From Methanoregulaceae archaeon UBA467 (GTDB taxonomy: Archaea; Halobacteriota; Methanomicrobia; Methanomicrobiales; Methanospirillaceae), in contig DASP01000010.1 in the NCBI GenBank assembly GCA_002503825.1, positions 1-41,413 on the forward strand: a stretch of DNA of 41,413 nucleotides, written 5' to 3'. The translations under genes were made by a program, and so were the position numbers. Below are positions 24,453 to 33,318 of the stretch, piece after piece. Below the pieces are notes generated by a model. That model did no database searches. It was not told the DNA's origin and saw nothing but the letters and a program-made list of their open reading frames with translations. Each line of letters opens with the position of its first letter. Within the stretch, counting starts at the first letter, position 1.

Positions 24453-24883
24453 AACCTACCAAGGCATTCAACCGCTCGCTCTGGGCATTCCACATGAATT
24501 CCGGGTCCTGCAACGGCTGCGAGATAGAGATAGTCGCAGCGATCACCCCTCGGTACGACCCGGAACGGTTCGGGATAAAGCTCGTGGGGTCACCAAAACA
24601 CGCAGACCTCCTGCTCGTCACCGGCCCGGTCGTTGGAAAGATGAAGGACCGGCTGGTGAGAGTCTACGAACAGATGCCAGACCCCAAGGTCGTCATGTGT
24701 GTCGGCACCTGCGGGATATCGGGAGGAGTATTTTATGACTCCTACAACCTTGCAGGGCCCGTCGACCAGGTCGTGCCGGTGGACGTCTACGTCGTTGGAT
24801 GTCCCCCGAGACCCGAGGCGATCATCCACGGGGTTGTCACGGCACTTGCAAAACTCGAACGCATTGAAGGAGGTGAACACTGA
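24449..24883 (+). CDS. mbhJ: Mbh subunit J, [NiFe] hydrogenase small subunit (NuoB-like)
   Basis: 144 residues. Four cysteines for the proximal [4Fe-4S] cluster are present: C21 and C24 (SCNGCE), C88 (CVGTCG) and C118 (VVGCPPRP). No twin-arginine signal, as expected for the energy-converting (group 4) hydrogenases, whose catalytic face is cytoplasmic. It passes electrons from MbhN to the active site of MbhL. Its last bases contain the GGAGGTGA site for mbhK and the stop overlaps that start. Confidence 0.93.
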   Translation: MKPTKAFNRSLWAFHMNSGSCNGCEIEIVAAITPRYDPERFGIKLVGSPKHADLLLVTGPVVGKMKDRLVRVYEQMPDPKVVMCVGTCGISGGVFYDSYNLAGPVDQVVPVDVYVVGCPPRPEAIIHGVVTALAKLERIEGGEH

Positions 24884-25527
24884 TGGAAGGAAACCTTACT
24901 CCTGAACAGGTCGTGGAAAGACTCACCCGCACCTGCGGCAGCAGTATCAAAGAGACACGTATCACAGAGAACAGGGAAGGCGTAAAGAAAAATCCAAACT
25001 ATAACATCTGGATAGATTTAGACCGCGAATCCCTGAAAGAGGCGATAAAAACGCTGATGGAGATCCATTACCCGCACTTCTCGGTCATCTCGGGTAATGA
25101 CGAAGGGGATACGATACGGCTCCTCTACCATTTCACCATCTATTACGGGACAAAGCACGGCGAATACACGGTGACCTTCGGGGTGCGGCTCCCGAAAGCG
25201 GACCCGTCCGTTCCCACGATATCGGACCTTATCCCGGGGACCGTCTTTTCCGAACGGGAAAAACAGGAGTTCCTCGGGGTCAGGGTCACCGGGATCCCGG
25301 ATTCGAGGCGGTTGTTCCTGCCCGATGATTTCCCTGAGGGAGTCTACCCGTGGCGGAAAGACGAAACCGGAATCCCTGTCTCAATGATCAAAAATCTCTG
25401 GGAGGTCGGGAGGCCGACAGACCGCCCGGCACCTCCTGCTGCCGACAAGGAGATGTGCGACCTGGAAAAGGATGACGGAACGCCGGCACCGCAAAAACCG
25501 CAGGAACGCAGGGAGGGTCAGGAATGA
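24883..25527 (+). CDS. mbhK: Mbh subunit K (NuoC-like 30 kDa subunit)
   Basis: 214 residues. The soluble NuoC fold is seen in FSVISGNDEGDTIRLLYHF, DPSVPTISDLIPG and the FPEGVYPWRKDE segment. It structurally supports the large subunit in the peripheral arm. The last 50 residues are Pro/Lys/Asp-rich, not conserved in fold, and may be a flexible tail. Overlaps mbhJ by 1 nt and mbhL by 4 nt. Confidence 0.9.
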   Translation: MEGNLTPEQVVERLTRTCGSSIKETRITENREGVKKNPNYNIWIDLDRESLKEAIKTLMEIHYPHFSVISGNDEGDTIRLLYHFTIYYGTKHGEYTVTFGVRLPKADPSVPTISDLIPGTVFSEREKQEFLGVRVTGIPDSRRLFLPDDFPEGVYPWRKDETGIPVSMIKNLWEVGRPTDRPAPPAADKEMCDLEKDDGTPAPQKPQERREGQE

Positions 25528-26756
25528 GCGAGAAATCTGCCAAAAAAGCACCGTACATAGTGCCAATCGGGCCTACGCACCCCGCTCTCAAGGAACCCGT
25601 GATGTTTAACTTTGAGATGGAAGGCGAGGTCATAAAGGATGTCGACTTCGCCCCGGGCCAGACACACCGGGGAATTGAATGGATGGGCATGCGAAGGAAT
25701 CCCATTCAGATCGTCCACCTTACCGACCGTATCTGCGGAATCTGCGGTGTAAGCCATACGTTTGCATTTGCCCGTGCGGTCGAGCAGATCGCAGGGATAG
25801 AGGTCCCCGAGCGGGGCGATTATATCAGGACCATCCTTGCGGAGTTCGAGAGGATACAATCGCATCTCCTCTGGGCGGGTGTTGCGGCACACGAGCTCGG
25901 GTTCGATTCGCTGCTCCACCTTACCTGGCGGGTAAGGGAACAGTCGATGGACGTCATTGAAAACCTGACCGGGAACCGTGTGAATTACGGGATTGTGCAG
26001 GTCGGGGGAGTCAGGAGGGATATAGTGCCGGAGCAGCACAAGATAATCGAAGACTGTCTTTCGACCTACGAAGGGCTTTTATCGAAACTCGTCACCCTCT
26101 TCCTTGAAGACCGGTCCATTCACATGCGGTGCAGGGATACGGGCGTCCTTTCAAAAGAAGACGCCCTCGGCCTGTGCACCGTCGGCCCGACCGCCCGTGC
26201 ATCGGGCGTCAATGTCGACCTCCGGCAGGACTACCCGTATGCAGCATACGGCGATCTCGATATCACTGCAATCCTTCCGGACCAGCACATGGGTGAGACC
26301 CGCGGGGACGTATATGACCGGATCGTGGTGCGGCTCCTCGAAGTGGGGCAGTCCTGCGGGATCATCAGGCAGTGCCTCGACCAGATGCCGTCCGGCCCAG
26401 TTACCGCAGAAGCGAAACTGGCAAAACTCCTTGCAATCTGTAAAAAAGCACAGGGCGAGGCCATAGGACGGGTCGAGGCGCCACGCGGCGAGTGTTTCCA
26501 TTACGTGCGGATGGACGGCAAAGAGGCCCCGGCGAACTGGAAGGTGAAGGCATCATCGTACAGCAATCTCATGTCATGGATCCCGATGCTGCGGGGTGAG
26601 CAGATCGCGGACATCCCGATCATTGTTGCCTCGATCGACCCGTGCCTGTCCTGTACCGACAGGGTCGCAGTCATCCGCGGGCGGTCACGGTCTGTTCTGA
26701 CCAAGGAAGACCTGCACCGTCTGTCGGTCGAAAAGACACGGAGGATCCAGTCATGA
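25524..26756 (+). CDS. mbhL: Mbh subunit L, [NiFe] hydrogenase catalytic large subunit
   Basis: 410 residues. All four nickel cysteines are there: R-x-C-G-I-C-G-V-S-H with C71 and C74, and D-P-C-L-S-C-T-D-R with C374 and C377. This identifies a true hydrogenase rather than a respiratory complex I-type NuoD, which lacks them. About 30 residues follow R380, the kind of tail that maturation proteases remove after nickel insertion; a HycI-like protease gene lies at 28247-28705. Reduces protons or oxidises H2 with ferredoxin as partner. Confidence 0.94.
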   Translation: MSEKSAKKAPYIVPIGPTHPALKEPVMFNFEMEGEVIKDVDFAPGQTHRGIEWMGMRRNPIQIVHLTDRICGICGVSHTFAFARAVEQIAGIEVPERGDYIRTILAEFERIQSHLLWAGVAAHELGFDSLLHLTWRVREQSMDVIENLTGNRVNYGIVQVGGVRRDIVPEQHKIIEDCLSTYEGLLSKLVTLFLEDRSIHMRCRDTGVLSKEDALGLCTVGPTARASGVNVDLRQDYPYAAYGDLDITAILPDQHMGETRGDVYDRIVVRLLEVGQSCGIIRQCLDQMPSGPVTAEAKLAKLLAICKKAQGEAIGRVEAPRGECFHYVRMDGKEAPANWKVKASSYSNLMSWIPMLRGEQIADIPIIVASIDPCLSCTDRVAVIRGRSRSVLTKEDLHRLSVEKTRRIQS

Positions 26757-27775
26757 CCGGCGGGCTGGAACTTGCAATCCTTGCAGGGTGGACGATTGTG
26801 GTCACCATATTCGGCCTCGTGGCAGGGCTCGTTCTCCTCGGAATCGACAGGAAACTGGCTGCCCATATGCAGGCACGTGTGGGGCCGCCGCTTCGCCAGC
26901 CTTTCATAGATTTTCGAAAACTCATGATCAAGGAGAGCGTCGTCCCTGCGAATGCGATACCGTGGATGTTCAACATCGCACCGGTTATCGCACTCATCTC
27001 GAGCCTCGTGATCCTGCTCTATATCCCGCTGGGGAGTATTCCGTCCCCGCTCGGTGCATTCGGCGACTTCGTGCTGGTGATGTACCTGCTGACGGTCCCG
27101 GCGCTGGCGATGGTGGCAGGCGGGTTTGCATCAGGTTCACCTTATGCGACCGTCGGGGCACAGCGTGAGATGGTCACCATGATTGCCTACGAATTCCCGC
27201 TGGCAATCGTCGTCGTTGCCATTGCATGGCGGCTTGGAGCAGCCGGTATTCCGGATGCGTTCTCTCTGGCGACCATCGCTGCACACCCGGTCTGGTCCGT
27301 TGTAGGCCCCCTGGGAATTTTAGGGTTATTGCTGCTCCTGGTTGTCCTTGCAGTGGTCAGTCCGGCAGAGCTCTCCCGCATACCCTTTGATTCGCAGGAA
27401 GCCGAAACCGAACTCGCCGGCGGACTCCTGGTAGAATACTCGGGGAGAAATCTTGCGATGTTCTACCTTGCACAGGGTGTCAAGACGCTTGTCATGGGAG
27501 CGATTGCGGTCGCGGTCTTTTTCCCGTGGAATATTTCGTCCTTTATTTCCATGCCGGGCGGGGTAGCACAGGTCGTGGATATCGTCTTCTTCCTGCTCAA
27601 GGTGATACTGGTCATGTTCTTCTCTGTTTCACTTGCACGGGTGGCAATGGCACGTTTCAGGATTAACCAGATTGTCTCGTTATACTGGATTTATATCGGT
27701 GTTATCGGGCTTTCCGGACTGATCCTGCTGATGGCAGATGCAGTGCTCGTTTCTGTTGCAGGAGGGATCATATGA
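26753..27775 (+). CDS. mbhM: Mbh subunit M (NuoH-like membrane subunit)
   Basis: 340 residues from ATG 26753 (the frame reads further upstream, inside mbhL). About eight membrane helices; ARVGPPLRQPFIDFRKLMIKE and AELSRIPFDSQEAETELAGGLLVEYSG are the NuoH hallmark loops where the membrane arm contacts the peripheral arm. It anchors MbhJ/L/N and couples electron transfer to ion flow. Confidence 0.93.
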   Translation: MTGGLELAILAGWTIVVTIFGLVAGLVLLGIDRKLAAHMQARVGPPLRQPFIDFRKLMIKESVVPANAIPWMFNIAPVIALISSLVILLYIPLGSIPSPLGAFGDFVLVMYLLTVPALAMVAGGFASGSPYATVGAQREMVTMIAYEFPLAIVVVAIAWRLGAAGIPDAFSLATIAAHPVWSVVGPLGILGLLLLLVVLAVVSPAELSRIPFDSQEAETELAGGLLVEYSGRNLAMFYLAQGVKTLVMGAIAVAVFFPWNISSFISMPGGVAQVVDIVFFLLKVILVMFFSVSLARVAMARFRINQIVSLYWIYIGVIGLSGLILLMADAVLVSVAGGII

Positions 27776-28176
27776 GTTTCCTTCCCATGATCCCGGAACT
27801 GGTGAGGCAGCTCTTCAAAAAGCCGGCCACGAACCAGTTCCCGGCAAAATACCTGCCCCCATCGGTCACCGAATTCCTTGCAAAGGTCGGTGCCGGCACG
27901 GCCACGTTAACCCCCCCGGTAGCGACTCCCCCGAAATTCAGGGGGAAAATCGCCTACCAGCGGGACGGGTGCATCGGGTGCGGCCTCTGCGTGAAAGTCT
28001 GCCCGTCACATGCAATCGAACTCCTGCCCGAAACCAAAAGAATTCGGGTCTGGGTCGACCAGTGCATCTTCTGTTCGCAATGCACCGATATCTGCCCGAA
28101 AGGGAGCCTGCACATGACAGACGGGTTCATGCTCGCCGATGAGGACCGTTATTCTGAAAATCTCATCGTCGAATGA
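27772..28176 (+). CDS. mbhN: Mbh subunit N (NuoI-like 2[4Fe-4S] ferredoxin subunit)
   Basis: 134 residues. Two cluster motifs, CIGCGLCVKVCPS and CIFCSQCTDICPK, follow a FRGKIAYQRDGC lead-in. It accepts electrons from, or gives them to, soluble ferredoxin. Last gene of the fourteen-gene operon; the ATG overlaps the mbhM stop. Confidence 0.93.
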   Translation: MSFLPMIPELVRQLFKKPATNQFPAKYLPPSVTEFLAKVGAGTATLTPPVATPPKFRGKIAYQRDGCIGCGLCVKVCPSHAIELLPETKRIRVWVDQCIFCSQCTDICPKGSLHMTDGFMLADEDRYSENLIVE

Positions 28177-28181
28177 GACTA

Positions 28182-28201
28182 TTCTTTTTTTACTCTTTTT
28201 A
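28182..28201 (+). terminator. Poly-T terminator of the mbh operon
   Basis: T7 and T6 (28185-28191, 28195-28200) separated by ACTC, starting 8 nt after the mbhN stop; archaeal intrinsic terminators are runs of this kind. Confidence 0.55.
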
Positions 28202-28246
28202 TTGTGCGTTCAATCGTCCGGTCCGGGCGCCTGGTAACAATTACCG

Positions 28247-28705
28247 TCAGGAATGTTTCGACCTGCCTGTAAATTCCGGGATTGTACCGATTGCCCCTTC
28301 TTCCAGCAGTTGTATCAGGCGGTCCGCCCCTGATCTGGCTTCGCTGCTCAGGGCCGTTCCGAAGACAAGCGACCGGGGCTGTATGCCGATGAAAATAATT
28401 TTACCTGTACAGTCTTTTAAGAATTCGATGAGATGAGTGAGCGGCAGCTGGTGCGTGCCGATACTTACATCTTCAATGTACTCCCCGGGAACGACCCGGA
28501 ACTCTCCCGGCGGGAGTCCGAGGTCGGCTGCATCGACAATTGCCAGTACGGCGGGCCGGAATTTCCTGACCAGAGACGTAAAATTTTCAGGGACGGTCCC
28601 GCAGTCGTACGCGGTCCATCCATGGGCATGGAACCCTGCGACAGTATAATTGCCAATCCCGTCATCCCCCAGAAGCGGATTTCCCACACCGAACAGTATA
28701 TTCAT
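28247..28705 (-). CDS. hycI: Hydrogenase maturation protease (HycI/HyaD family)
   Basis: 152 residues. The GVGNPLLGDDGIG motif contains the nickel-sensing aspartate (D15); the second aspartate lies in IVDAADLG (D61) and the histidine in THQLPL (H85). Such proteases cut the C-terminal tail of the large subunit once nickel is in place. Its position, convergent with the mbh operon 70 bp away, and the tail on MbhL indicate MbhL is the likely substrate. It is not in the mbh transcript. Confidence 0.9.
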   Translation of the reverse strand: MNILFGVGNPLLGDDGIGNYTVAGFHAHGWTAYDCGTVPENFTSLVRKFRPAVLAIVDAADLGLPPGEFRVVPGEYIEDVSIGTHQLPLTHLIEFLKDCTGKIIFIGIQPRSLVFGTALSSEARSGADRLIQLLEEGAIGTIPEFTGRSKHS

Positions 28706-28820
28706 GTTTCCTGTATCCTGCCCATCATCCGCACCGGAAACAGGGGCTGCTCCCGATACTGGCGGCCGGGGTCGTCTGTCCTGCCTGAAAAGTATGAAAA
28801 AAGGTGTTTTAATATCTGAT

Positions 28821-29387
28821 TCATGCAGAAGGCGCTATCTGTGACTTTATCATGAATGCACCGATGATTGCTGCAAAACCACCGACAATCCCAAAGACAC
28901 CAAGCACGAACGGCAGCAGGGCTTCTGTGACATACGGATTTGCAAGGATCAGGATGCCGAATATTATCAGAAGGACACCAATTATTCCGGCTCCTGCACC
29001 GCCTCCTTTCAGTGACGCAAAAAGGCTCACGAATCCCATTATCATTCCCCATACGCCGATCATGATAATGAAGATGAACGGGACGATGATGGCGCTGTAG
29101 AGCGGATATGCAAGAATGGCACACCCTGCAATAATTCCGAGTATACCGAAGAGGACTTTCAACCCGGCATTGGTCTTATCGTAGGCCAGGCTGATAAGTC
29201 CGAAAAGCCCGCTGATAAACCAGTAGGCTCCAAGAAAAGTCACAAGCACGAACAGGGTTCCGTAGGGATAGGTAAGGAACATGATACCGAGTATCAGGGT
29301 AACGATACCCTGGATAAGTACCAGCCACCAGGGAAATACATGGGTCCCCCCGGCAATATTCAATGATGGAGTAGCAACATCAGTCAT
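28821..29387 (-). CDS. HdeD-family (DUF308) membrane protein
   Basis: 188 residues, six membrane helices arranged as three hairpins, e.g. WWLVLIQGIVTLILGIMFL, with the small-residue and Gly/Pro-rich repeats (LANPYVTEALLPFVLGVFGIVGG) typical of DUF308. HdeD in E. coli protects against acid at high density, but the family has no known mechanism. AGGTGATG precedes the ATG by 2-4 nt. A TATA-like TATATAAAC lies about 29430-29440 (minus). A paralogue lies just upstream. Confidence 0.8.
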   Translation of the reverse strand: MTDVATPSLNIAGGTHVFPWWLVLIQGIVTLILGIMFLTYPYGTLFVLVTFLGAYWFISGLFGLISLAYDKTNAGLKVLFGILGIIAGCAILAYPLYSAIIVPFIFIIMIGVWGMIMGFVSLFASLKGGGAGAGIIGVLLIIFGILILANPYVTEALLPFVLGVFGIVGGFAAIIGAFMIKSQIAPSA

Positions 29388-29629
29388 TTCATCACCTGTA
29401 CTATTACAATAATGTTACAACACCTGCGTTTATATATTAATATTGGTTTATCGGGGACAAATCCGCGATAAATTCCTGGCACCAGTCCGCTTTTGCAGTA
29501 TCCGTAAAGATCATAAGATTTTTTTCCCGTCGCAATCCGGTCCGGGATACGGTGTTCTTGCAGGCCCGGGCCGGGCACGGGCATCGGACTATTCGAAAAC
29601 GTCAGGATATAAAAAAAAGGGAGGGGATA

Positions 29630-30193
29630 TCAGCCGCTTTCGGCACAGGCTGCAGAACGTGCGACAAAGCCGGTGACGATGGTAAAAAGCCCGGTGATAA
29701 AGAAGTAAATTGCGACCAGGTAGCCGAAGAGGATCAGTGCCCCGATCAGCGGGTATGCCATGATCAGCACGGAAAATATTATTGATATGATACCTGAAGC
29801 CATGAGGAGCCCGCGTGATTTCACCCCTTTTTCCGCCAGGGCAAATGCTACCTGGATTATTCCGATGATAAAGACAACAATGCCGATTATCTCGGTCAGG
29901 ATTGCCCCGGATATGATGGGATAAATGATAGCTCCGGCTCCCACCAGTACCCCGATGATGCCGACAAGGAGAAGGAGTGTCGATTTTCCCTCGCCTGCAG
30001 GTGTAAACAGGGCCATAATAACTGCGATAATGCCAAGAACGATAATTATAATCCCGATAAGCGTGATAACCGCCATCGCGGTGATACCCGGGAAGAACAT
30101 CATCACCATCCCGAAGATGAGTGAGAGAATCCCAAGCAGGACAAGTGCGCCCCATCCACTACTGCAGGAGGGTGCTGCATTCATTTGAGCCAT
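29630..30193 (-). CDS. HdeD-family (DUF308) membrane protein, second copy
   Basis: 187 residues from ATG 30193 (MAQMNAAPSC); upstream frame is not coding-like. Six hydrophobic helices, WGALVLLGILSLIFGMVMMF first, and repeated L-x-G-I-I-x2-I-x-G motifs as in the neighbouring DUF308 protein, to which it is a diverged tandem paralogue. A TATA palindrome GATAAATATTTATC lies 24-37 nt upstream (30217-30230), so the message is probably almost leaderless. Role unknown; a membrane stress function is inferred from the family. Confidence 0.8.
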   Translation of the reverse strand: MAQMNAAPSCSSGWGALVLLGILSLIFGMVMMFFPGITAMAVITLIGIIIIVLGIIAVIMALFTPAGEGKSTLLLLVGIIGVLVGAGAIIYPIISGAILTEIIGIVVFIIGIIQVAFALAEKGVKSRGLLMASGIISIIFSVLIMAYPLIGALILFGYLVAIYFFITGLFTIVTGFVARSAACAESG

Positions 30194-30344
30194 AATAGAA
30201 CGCAATGGCGTGCGCAGATAAATATTTATCCTAAAATAACAGGCGATCTGTCCGTAAAAGTCAGATCGATCGCCTGTCGCCTGATTCATTCCAATCTGTC
30301 AAAGCCTTAAACACAGGTTACCCCGACCTTTTTTTTCCGTTATA

Positions 30345-30354
30345 CTTATATAAG
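30345..30354 (+). promoter_or_regulatory. TATA box for the PEGA protein gene
   Basis: CTTATATAAG, preceded by a T-rich tract (CTTTTTTTTCC), 38-47 nt before the ATG at 30392. Predicted transcription start about 30375; a GTGAT before the ATG is a weak ribosome-binding site. Confidence 0.5.
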
Positions 30355-30391
30355 CAGAATCCGAGTCTCATCAGAACGAGCGTGATACCTG

Positions 30392-31708
30392 ATGAAACGA
30401 ACAAAACTTCTGATTTTTCTTGCCGGATGCCTCCTTGTCGCATGCATATCGCTTGCAGCGGGGGATAACGGAGTGAGTCTCCCTTCGGAGCCGGGATCTC
30501 AAAAGGGATACTTCGCTATCAATTCCATACCCCCGGGGGCCGATGTATATTTTGACAGTACCTATGCAGGTGAAACCCCTGTGACCGTTGCGGTTCCGGC
30601 CACCGGGACGCCGAGCCATGCCATAAGCATCAGCCTTCCCGGGTATGAACTCTGGACGACGACAATAAATGAAAATCCGCGACCCGGCCAGACTATTACC
30701 GTTACTGCAACACTGTCATCGAGTGCGAGCGTCGGGCAGATACAGGTGACTTCGAACCCCTCGGGGGCGACGGTTATTCTCGACCGGACCCAGTCAAAGA
30801 TGACCCCTGCATATTTTTCCAATATCCCGGTCGGAAGCCACGAGATATCGGTATCGCTTGCCGGTTACCAGACCCATTATACAAGTGTGAACGTTGAACG
30901 GGGGCAGAGTGCAGCGATTAATGTCCTGTTTACACCGCCTGTTTCAACCGGGACCCTCTCGGTCAGCTCGAGCCCGGGCGGAGCCGCGGTCTATGTTGAC
31001 GGGATTTATCACGGGTTAACGCCGGCAACCATCGGAAACCTCGCACCCGGGCAGCATACCGTACTGCTGAGAAAGGCCGGATACCAGGACTGGCAGGGCC
31101 CTGCAAATATCCAGGCCGGTACAATCACGACCCTTTCTCCGGTACTGGCATCAGACCCGAATCCTGTCTTTGGTACTGTCAGCGTCACGTCAACCCCGGC
31201 AGGTGCATCAGTCTATGCCGACGGCATATATGTCGGCCTGACCTCCCCGGACAGGGCGCTTGTCTTTACGCAGGTGAAACCGGGATACCATGAACTGCTC
31301 CTCTCAAAGACGGGGTACCAGGACTATAAGACGAGCGGCACGGTCTATGCAGGGCAGGACCTATCGCTCACCGTCTCCCTGACCCAAAACCCGCAGACCC
31401 CTGATACCGGGAGTATCGCCATCGTGTCGGCCCCTTCGGGTGCAGATGTGTTCCTCGACAATGTCTACCATGGGACGACCCCGCTCACGCTGGATGCGGT
31501 CGGCCCCGGTTCGCATGCATTGCTGCTCAGGCTGGGAGGGTACCAGGACTGGCAGTCACAGGTCACGGTCACTGCGGGACAGACCACGCAGATTTCAGCA
31601 ACACTTGCCGGGACTCCGACATCCACACCTACCGAGGCGGGAGCTGCTCCCCTTGGCATCCTGGCCGCACTTGGACTGATCGTGGCAGGGCTGAGAAAAA
31701 GATCATAA
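30392..31708 (+). CDS. Surface protein with five PEGA repeats
   Basis: 438 residues. Signal peptide about 1-22 (LLIFLAGCLLVACISLAAG). Five PEGA modules of about 70 residues follow, each starting with a strand such as GYFAINSIPPGADVY, GQIQVTSNPSGATVI, GTLSVSSSPGGAAVY, GTVSVTSTPAGASVY and GSIAIVSAPSGADVF and containing a GxHxxxxxxxGY element. A Thr/Pro stalk (TPTSTPTEAGA) and a C-terminal hydrophobic anchor ending LRKRS complete a cell-surface architecture common in Methanomicrobia. PEGA modules are considered beta-sheet domains of cell-envelope proteins; binding partner unknown. Confidence 0.88.
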   Translation: MKRTKLLIFLAGCLLVACISLAAGDNGVSLPSEPGSQKGYFAINSIPPGADVYFDSTYAGETPVTVAVPATGTPSHAISISLPGYELWTTTINENPRPGQTITVTATLSSSASVGQIQVTSNPSGATVILDRTQSKMTPAYFSNIPVGSHEISVSLAGYQTHYTSVNVERGQSAAINVLFTPPVSTGTLSVSSSPGGAAVYVDGIYHGLTPATIGNLAPGQHTVLLRKAGYQDWQGPANIQAGTITTLSPVLASDPNPVFGTVSVTSTPAGASVYADGIYVGLTSPDRALVFTQVKPGYHELLLSKTGYQDYKTSGTVYAGQDLSLTVSLTQNPQTPDTGSIAIVSAPSGADVFLDNVYHGTTPLTLDAVGPGSHALLLRLGGYQDWQSQVTVTAGQTTQISATLAGTPTSTPTEAGAAPLGILAALGLIVAGLRKRS

Positions 31709-31777
31709 TAATTTATTTTGTTAAACACCATGAGAAATTAACTGTATATTCTGATCATCCGGGAGGTTCCTGAAGAT

Positions 31778-32248
31778 ATGTCCGGGAAATTTGGGAAAAA
31801 GACGGGATTCTTACCGTTCATGAGCCTTATGACCGTCCTTTGTTTAACGGTCGCCTTCCCGGGATGCATTATATCGGGAATTTCAACACCTCCGGATGAC
31901 CTTATAATGCCGGAATGGCATCTCATCCATTACCTTGGTACCGATAAAAAAAGTGTGGACCCTCTCCCCGGGACGTCGATCACGCTTGACTTTGACAAAG
32001 GCGGAAAATTTAGCGGGAGTGCAGGATGCAACCGGTTTTCCGGGTTTTACTCGGTCGAAGGAGAACTCATCACGGTGAAGTCGCTTTCATCCACTGAAAT
32101 GTACTGCAGCGATCCCCCGGGTGTGACGGGACAGGAGCGGCAGTTTTTATCGCTCCTTTCAAACAGTACCCGCTACAATATCAACGATCGCTACCTGGTA
32201 CTTTCATATTACGATGAGGAACGGCTCCTCGTTTTTGAGAGAGACTAA
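31778..32248 (+). CDS. META-domain lipoprotein (HslJ-like)
   Basis: 156 residues. N-terminal signal with FPGC lipobox (C30), so probably lipid-anchored outside the cell. The META domain is visible: WHLIHYLG, ITLDFDKGGKFSGSAGCNRFSGFY and the SLSSTEMYC segment with paired cysteines that may form a disulfide. In bacteria the domain occurs in HslJ and heat-shock or motility associated proteins. Function is unclear. Confidence 0.85.
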   Translation: MSGKFGKKTGFLPFMSLMTVLCLTVAFPGCIISGISTPPDDLIMPEWHLIHYLGTDKKSVDPLPGTSITLDFDKGGKFSGSAGCNRFSGFYSVEGELITVKSLSSTEMYCSDPPGVTGQERQFLSLLSNSTRYNINDRYLVLSYYDEERLLVFERD

Positions 32249-32295
32249 AAACACACCATCCGGGCAGACATGACGGCCCGGCAACCGGCCCGGAG

Positions 32296-32907
32296 TTACA
32301 ACCGGTTTTTCTGCCCTGAAAAAAGATACCCGATGCTTTTTCCGGGCGGTATCTTTTTTGTCTCCCGCCTGATGACAAGGAGGGCGATTATTATCCCGAT
32401 GACATTTGCGATCAGGTCTCCGATCGTGTCTGCTATCCCGTTGTTATACGAGCTTTTTACGAGAACATCGATGTAATATTCGGCGAATTCCCAGGAGACC
32501 ATGAATACCGTGGTGATGAGAACGACCCCGAGGAGGACGGAGTTTATTTTAAAATGCCTGCCCCAGTAGTCGAGCGCAACAAAAAAAGAAAATATCACCA
32601 TCATGAGTGCAACTGATGAAACAACGTGCGCACACTTGTCGTAATACGGCGCAAATTTCCAGTAAAACCTGCTTATCCCACCGGCTATATGGAGGAGCAG
32701 GGCGAACGCCACGAGCGACTTGGTCCCGGCAGGGAGAGTGACACGGAGCCTGTTTTCAAAAAGCAGGGGAAGGAGCGAAATTATGAGCGAGGGGACGAGG
32801 ACCATGTATAAGCGGTTGGTGTCGCCGATAATGACGGCCTGGCCTGCATAAAATATAAAACAAAGGGCTATTATTCCAACGACCAGGTTTTCATTCAGAA
32901 ATTTCAT
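32296..32907 (-). CDS. DUF2238-like (YjdF-type) membrane protein
   Basis: 203 residues, about six membrane helices. YYDKCAHVVSSVALMM (a DK..H..S motif within a helix), VSWEFAEYY and IADTIGDLIANVIG carry the conserved acidic/His residues of the family, which suggests a metal or proton site in the membrane. No biochemical role is known. It is convergent with the META lipoprotein gene. The ATG follows a long T-rich stretch. Confidence 0.7.
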   Translation of the reverse strand: MKFLNENLVVGIIALCFIFYAGQAVIIGDTNRLYMVLVPSLIISLLPLLFENRLRVTLPAGTKSLVAFALLLHIAGGISRFYWKFAPYYDKCAHVVSSVALMMVIFSFFVALDYWGRHFKINSVLLGVVLITTVFMVSWEFAEYYIDVLVKSSYNNGIADTIGDLIANVIGIIIALLVIRRETKKIPPGKSIGYLFSGQKNRL

Positions 32908-33287
32908 GGAAAATTCGCCCCCCTGTTTTTTTATCAGTTATCATCTGAAGGTAATAAGATTCACTGAACTGGCGTATCCGGACAGCGCAGCTTTCCGCGA
33001 TCGTTTCGTTCCATCACGGGACAGGCCACCCTTTCCCCCGCAAAAAGCGAAAATGGTGATTAATCCTTCTTATTCCGACGTGTTTTATCCCGCCCGGGTC
33101 TGCAGGGCCGGCAACCGGTATATATCCGGAGTCCCCGGGGCAAAACGATATGAAATTTTTATGCCTGAACATTAAAGTTGAAAGAAAAGAGGTTATCAGC
33201 CGTAAAATCCGAAATTTTCCGGTATATTTATTTTAATTTTTAAGACGTGCGATAATTTTTTTTTGGAATAAACGACGTGTCATAAAA
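32908..33287. other. Gap upstream of the coiled-coil cluster
   Basis: About 380 bases, no supported gene. The hexamer GACGTG occurs three times, at 33078-33083, 33244-33249 and 33274-33279, the last two followed by ATAA or CATAAA (33244 and 33274 lie 30 bp apart, about three helical turns). An A/T-rich stretch at 33200-33270 with T9 could include a terminator for nothing upstream on the plus strand, so it is more likely part of the promoter region. Confidence 0.3.
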
Positions 33288-33296
33288 ATATTTAAA
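33288..33296 (+). promoter_or_regulatory. TATA box for the 33319 gene cluster
   Basis: ATATTTAAA centred about 27 nt before the ATG at 33319; transcription would begin at the start codon. It is the only promoter I can see for the five-gene cluster that follows. Confidence 0.55.
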
Positions 33297-33318
33297 CTTC
33301 CCCGTATTATGAACACCC

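Noticed and set aside
20224..24880. Long minus-strand ORFs within the mbh genes
   Set aside because: They are shadows in other frames of the plus-strand hydrogenase genes.
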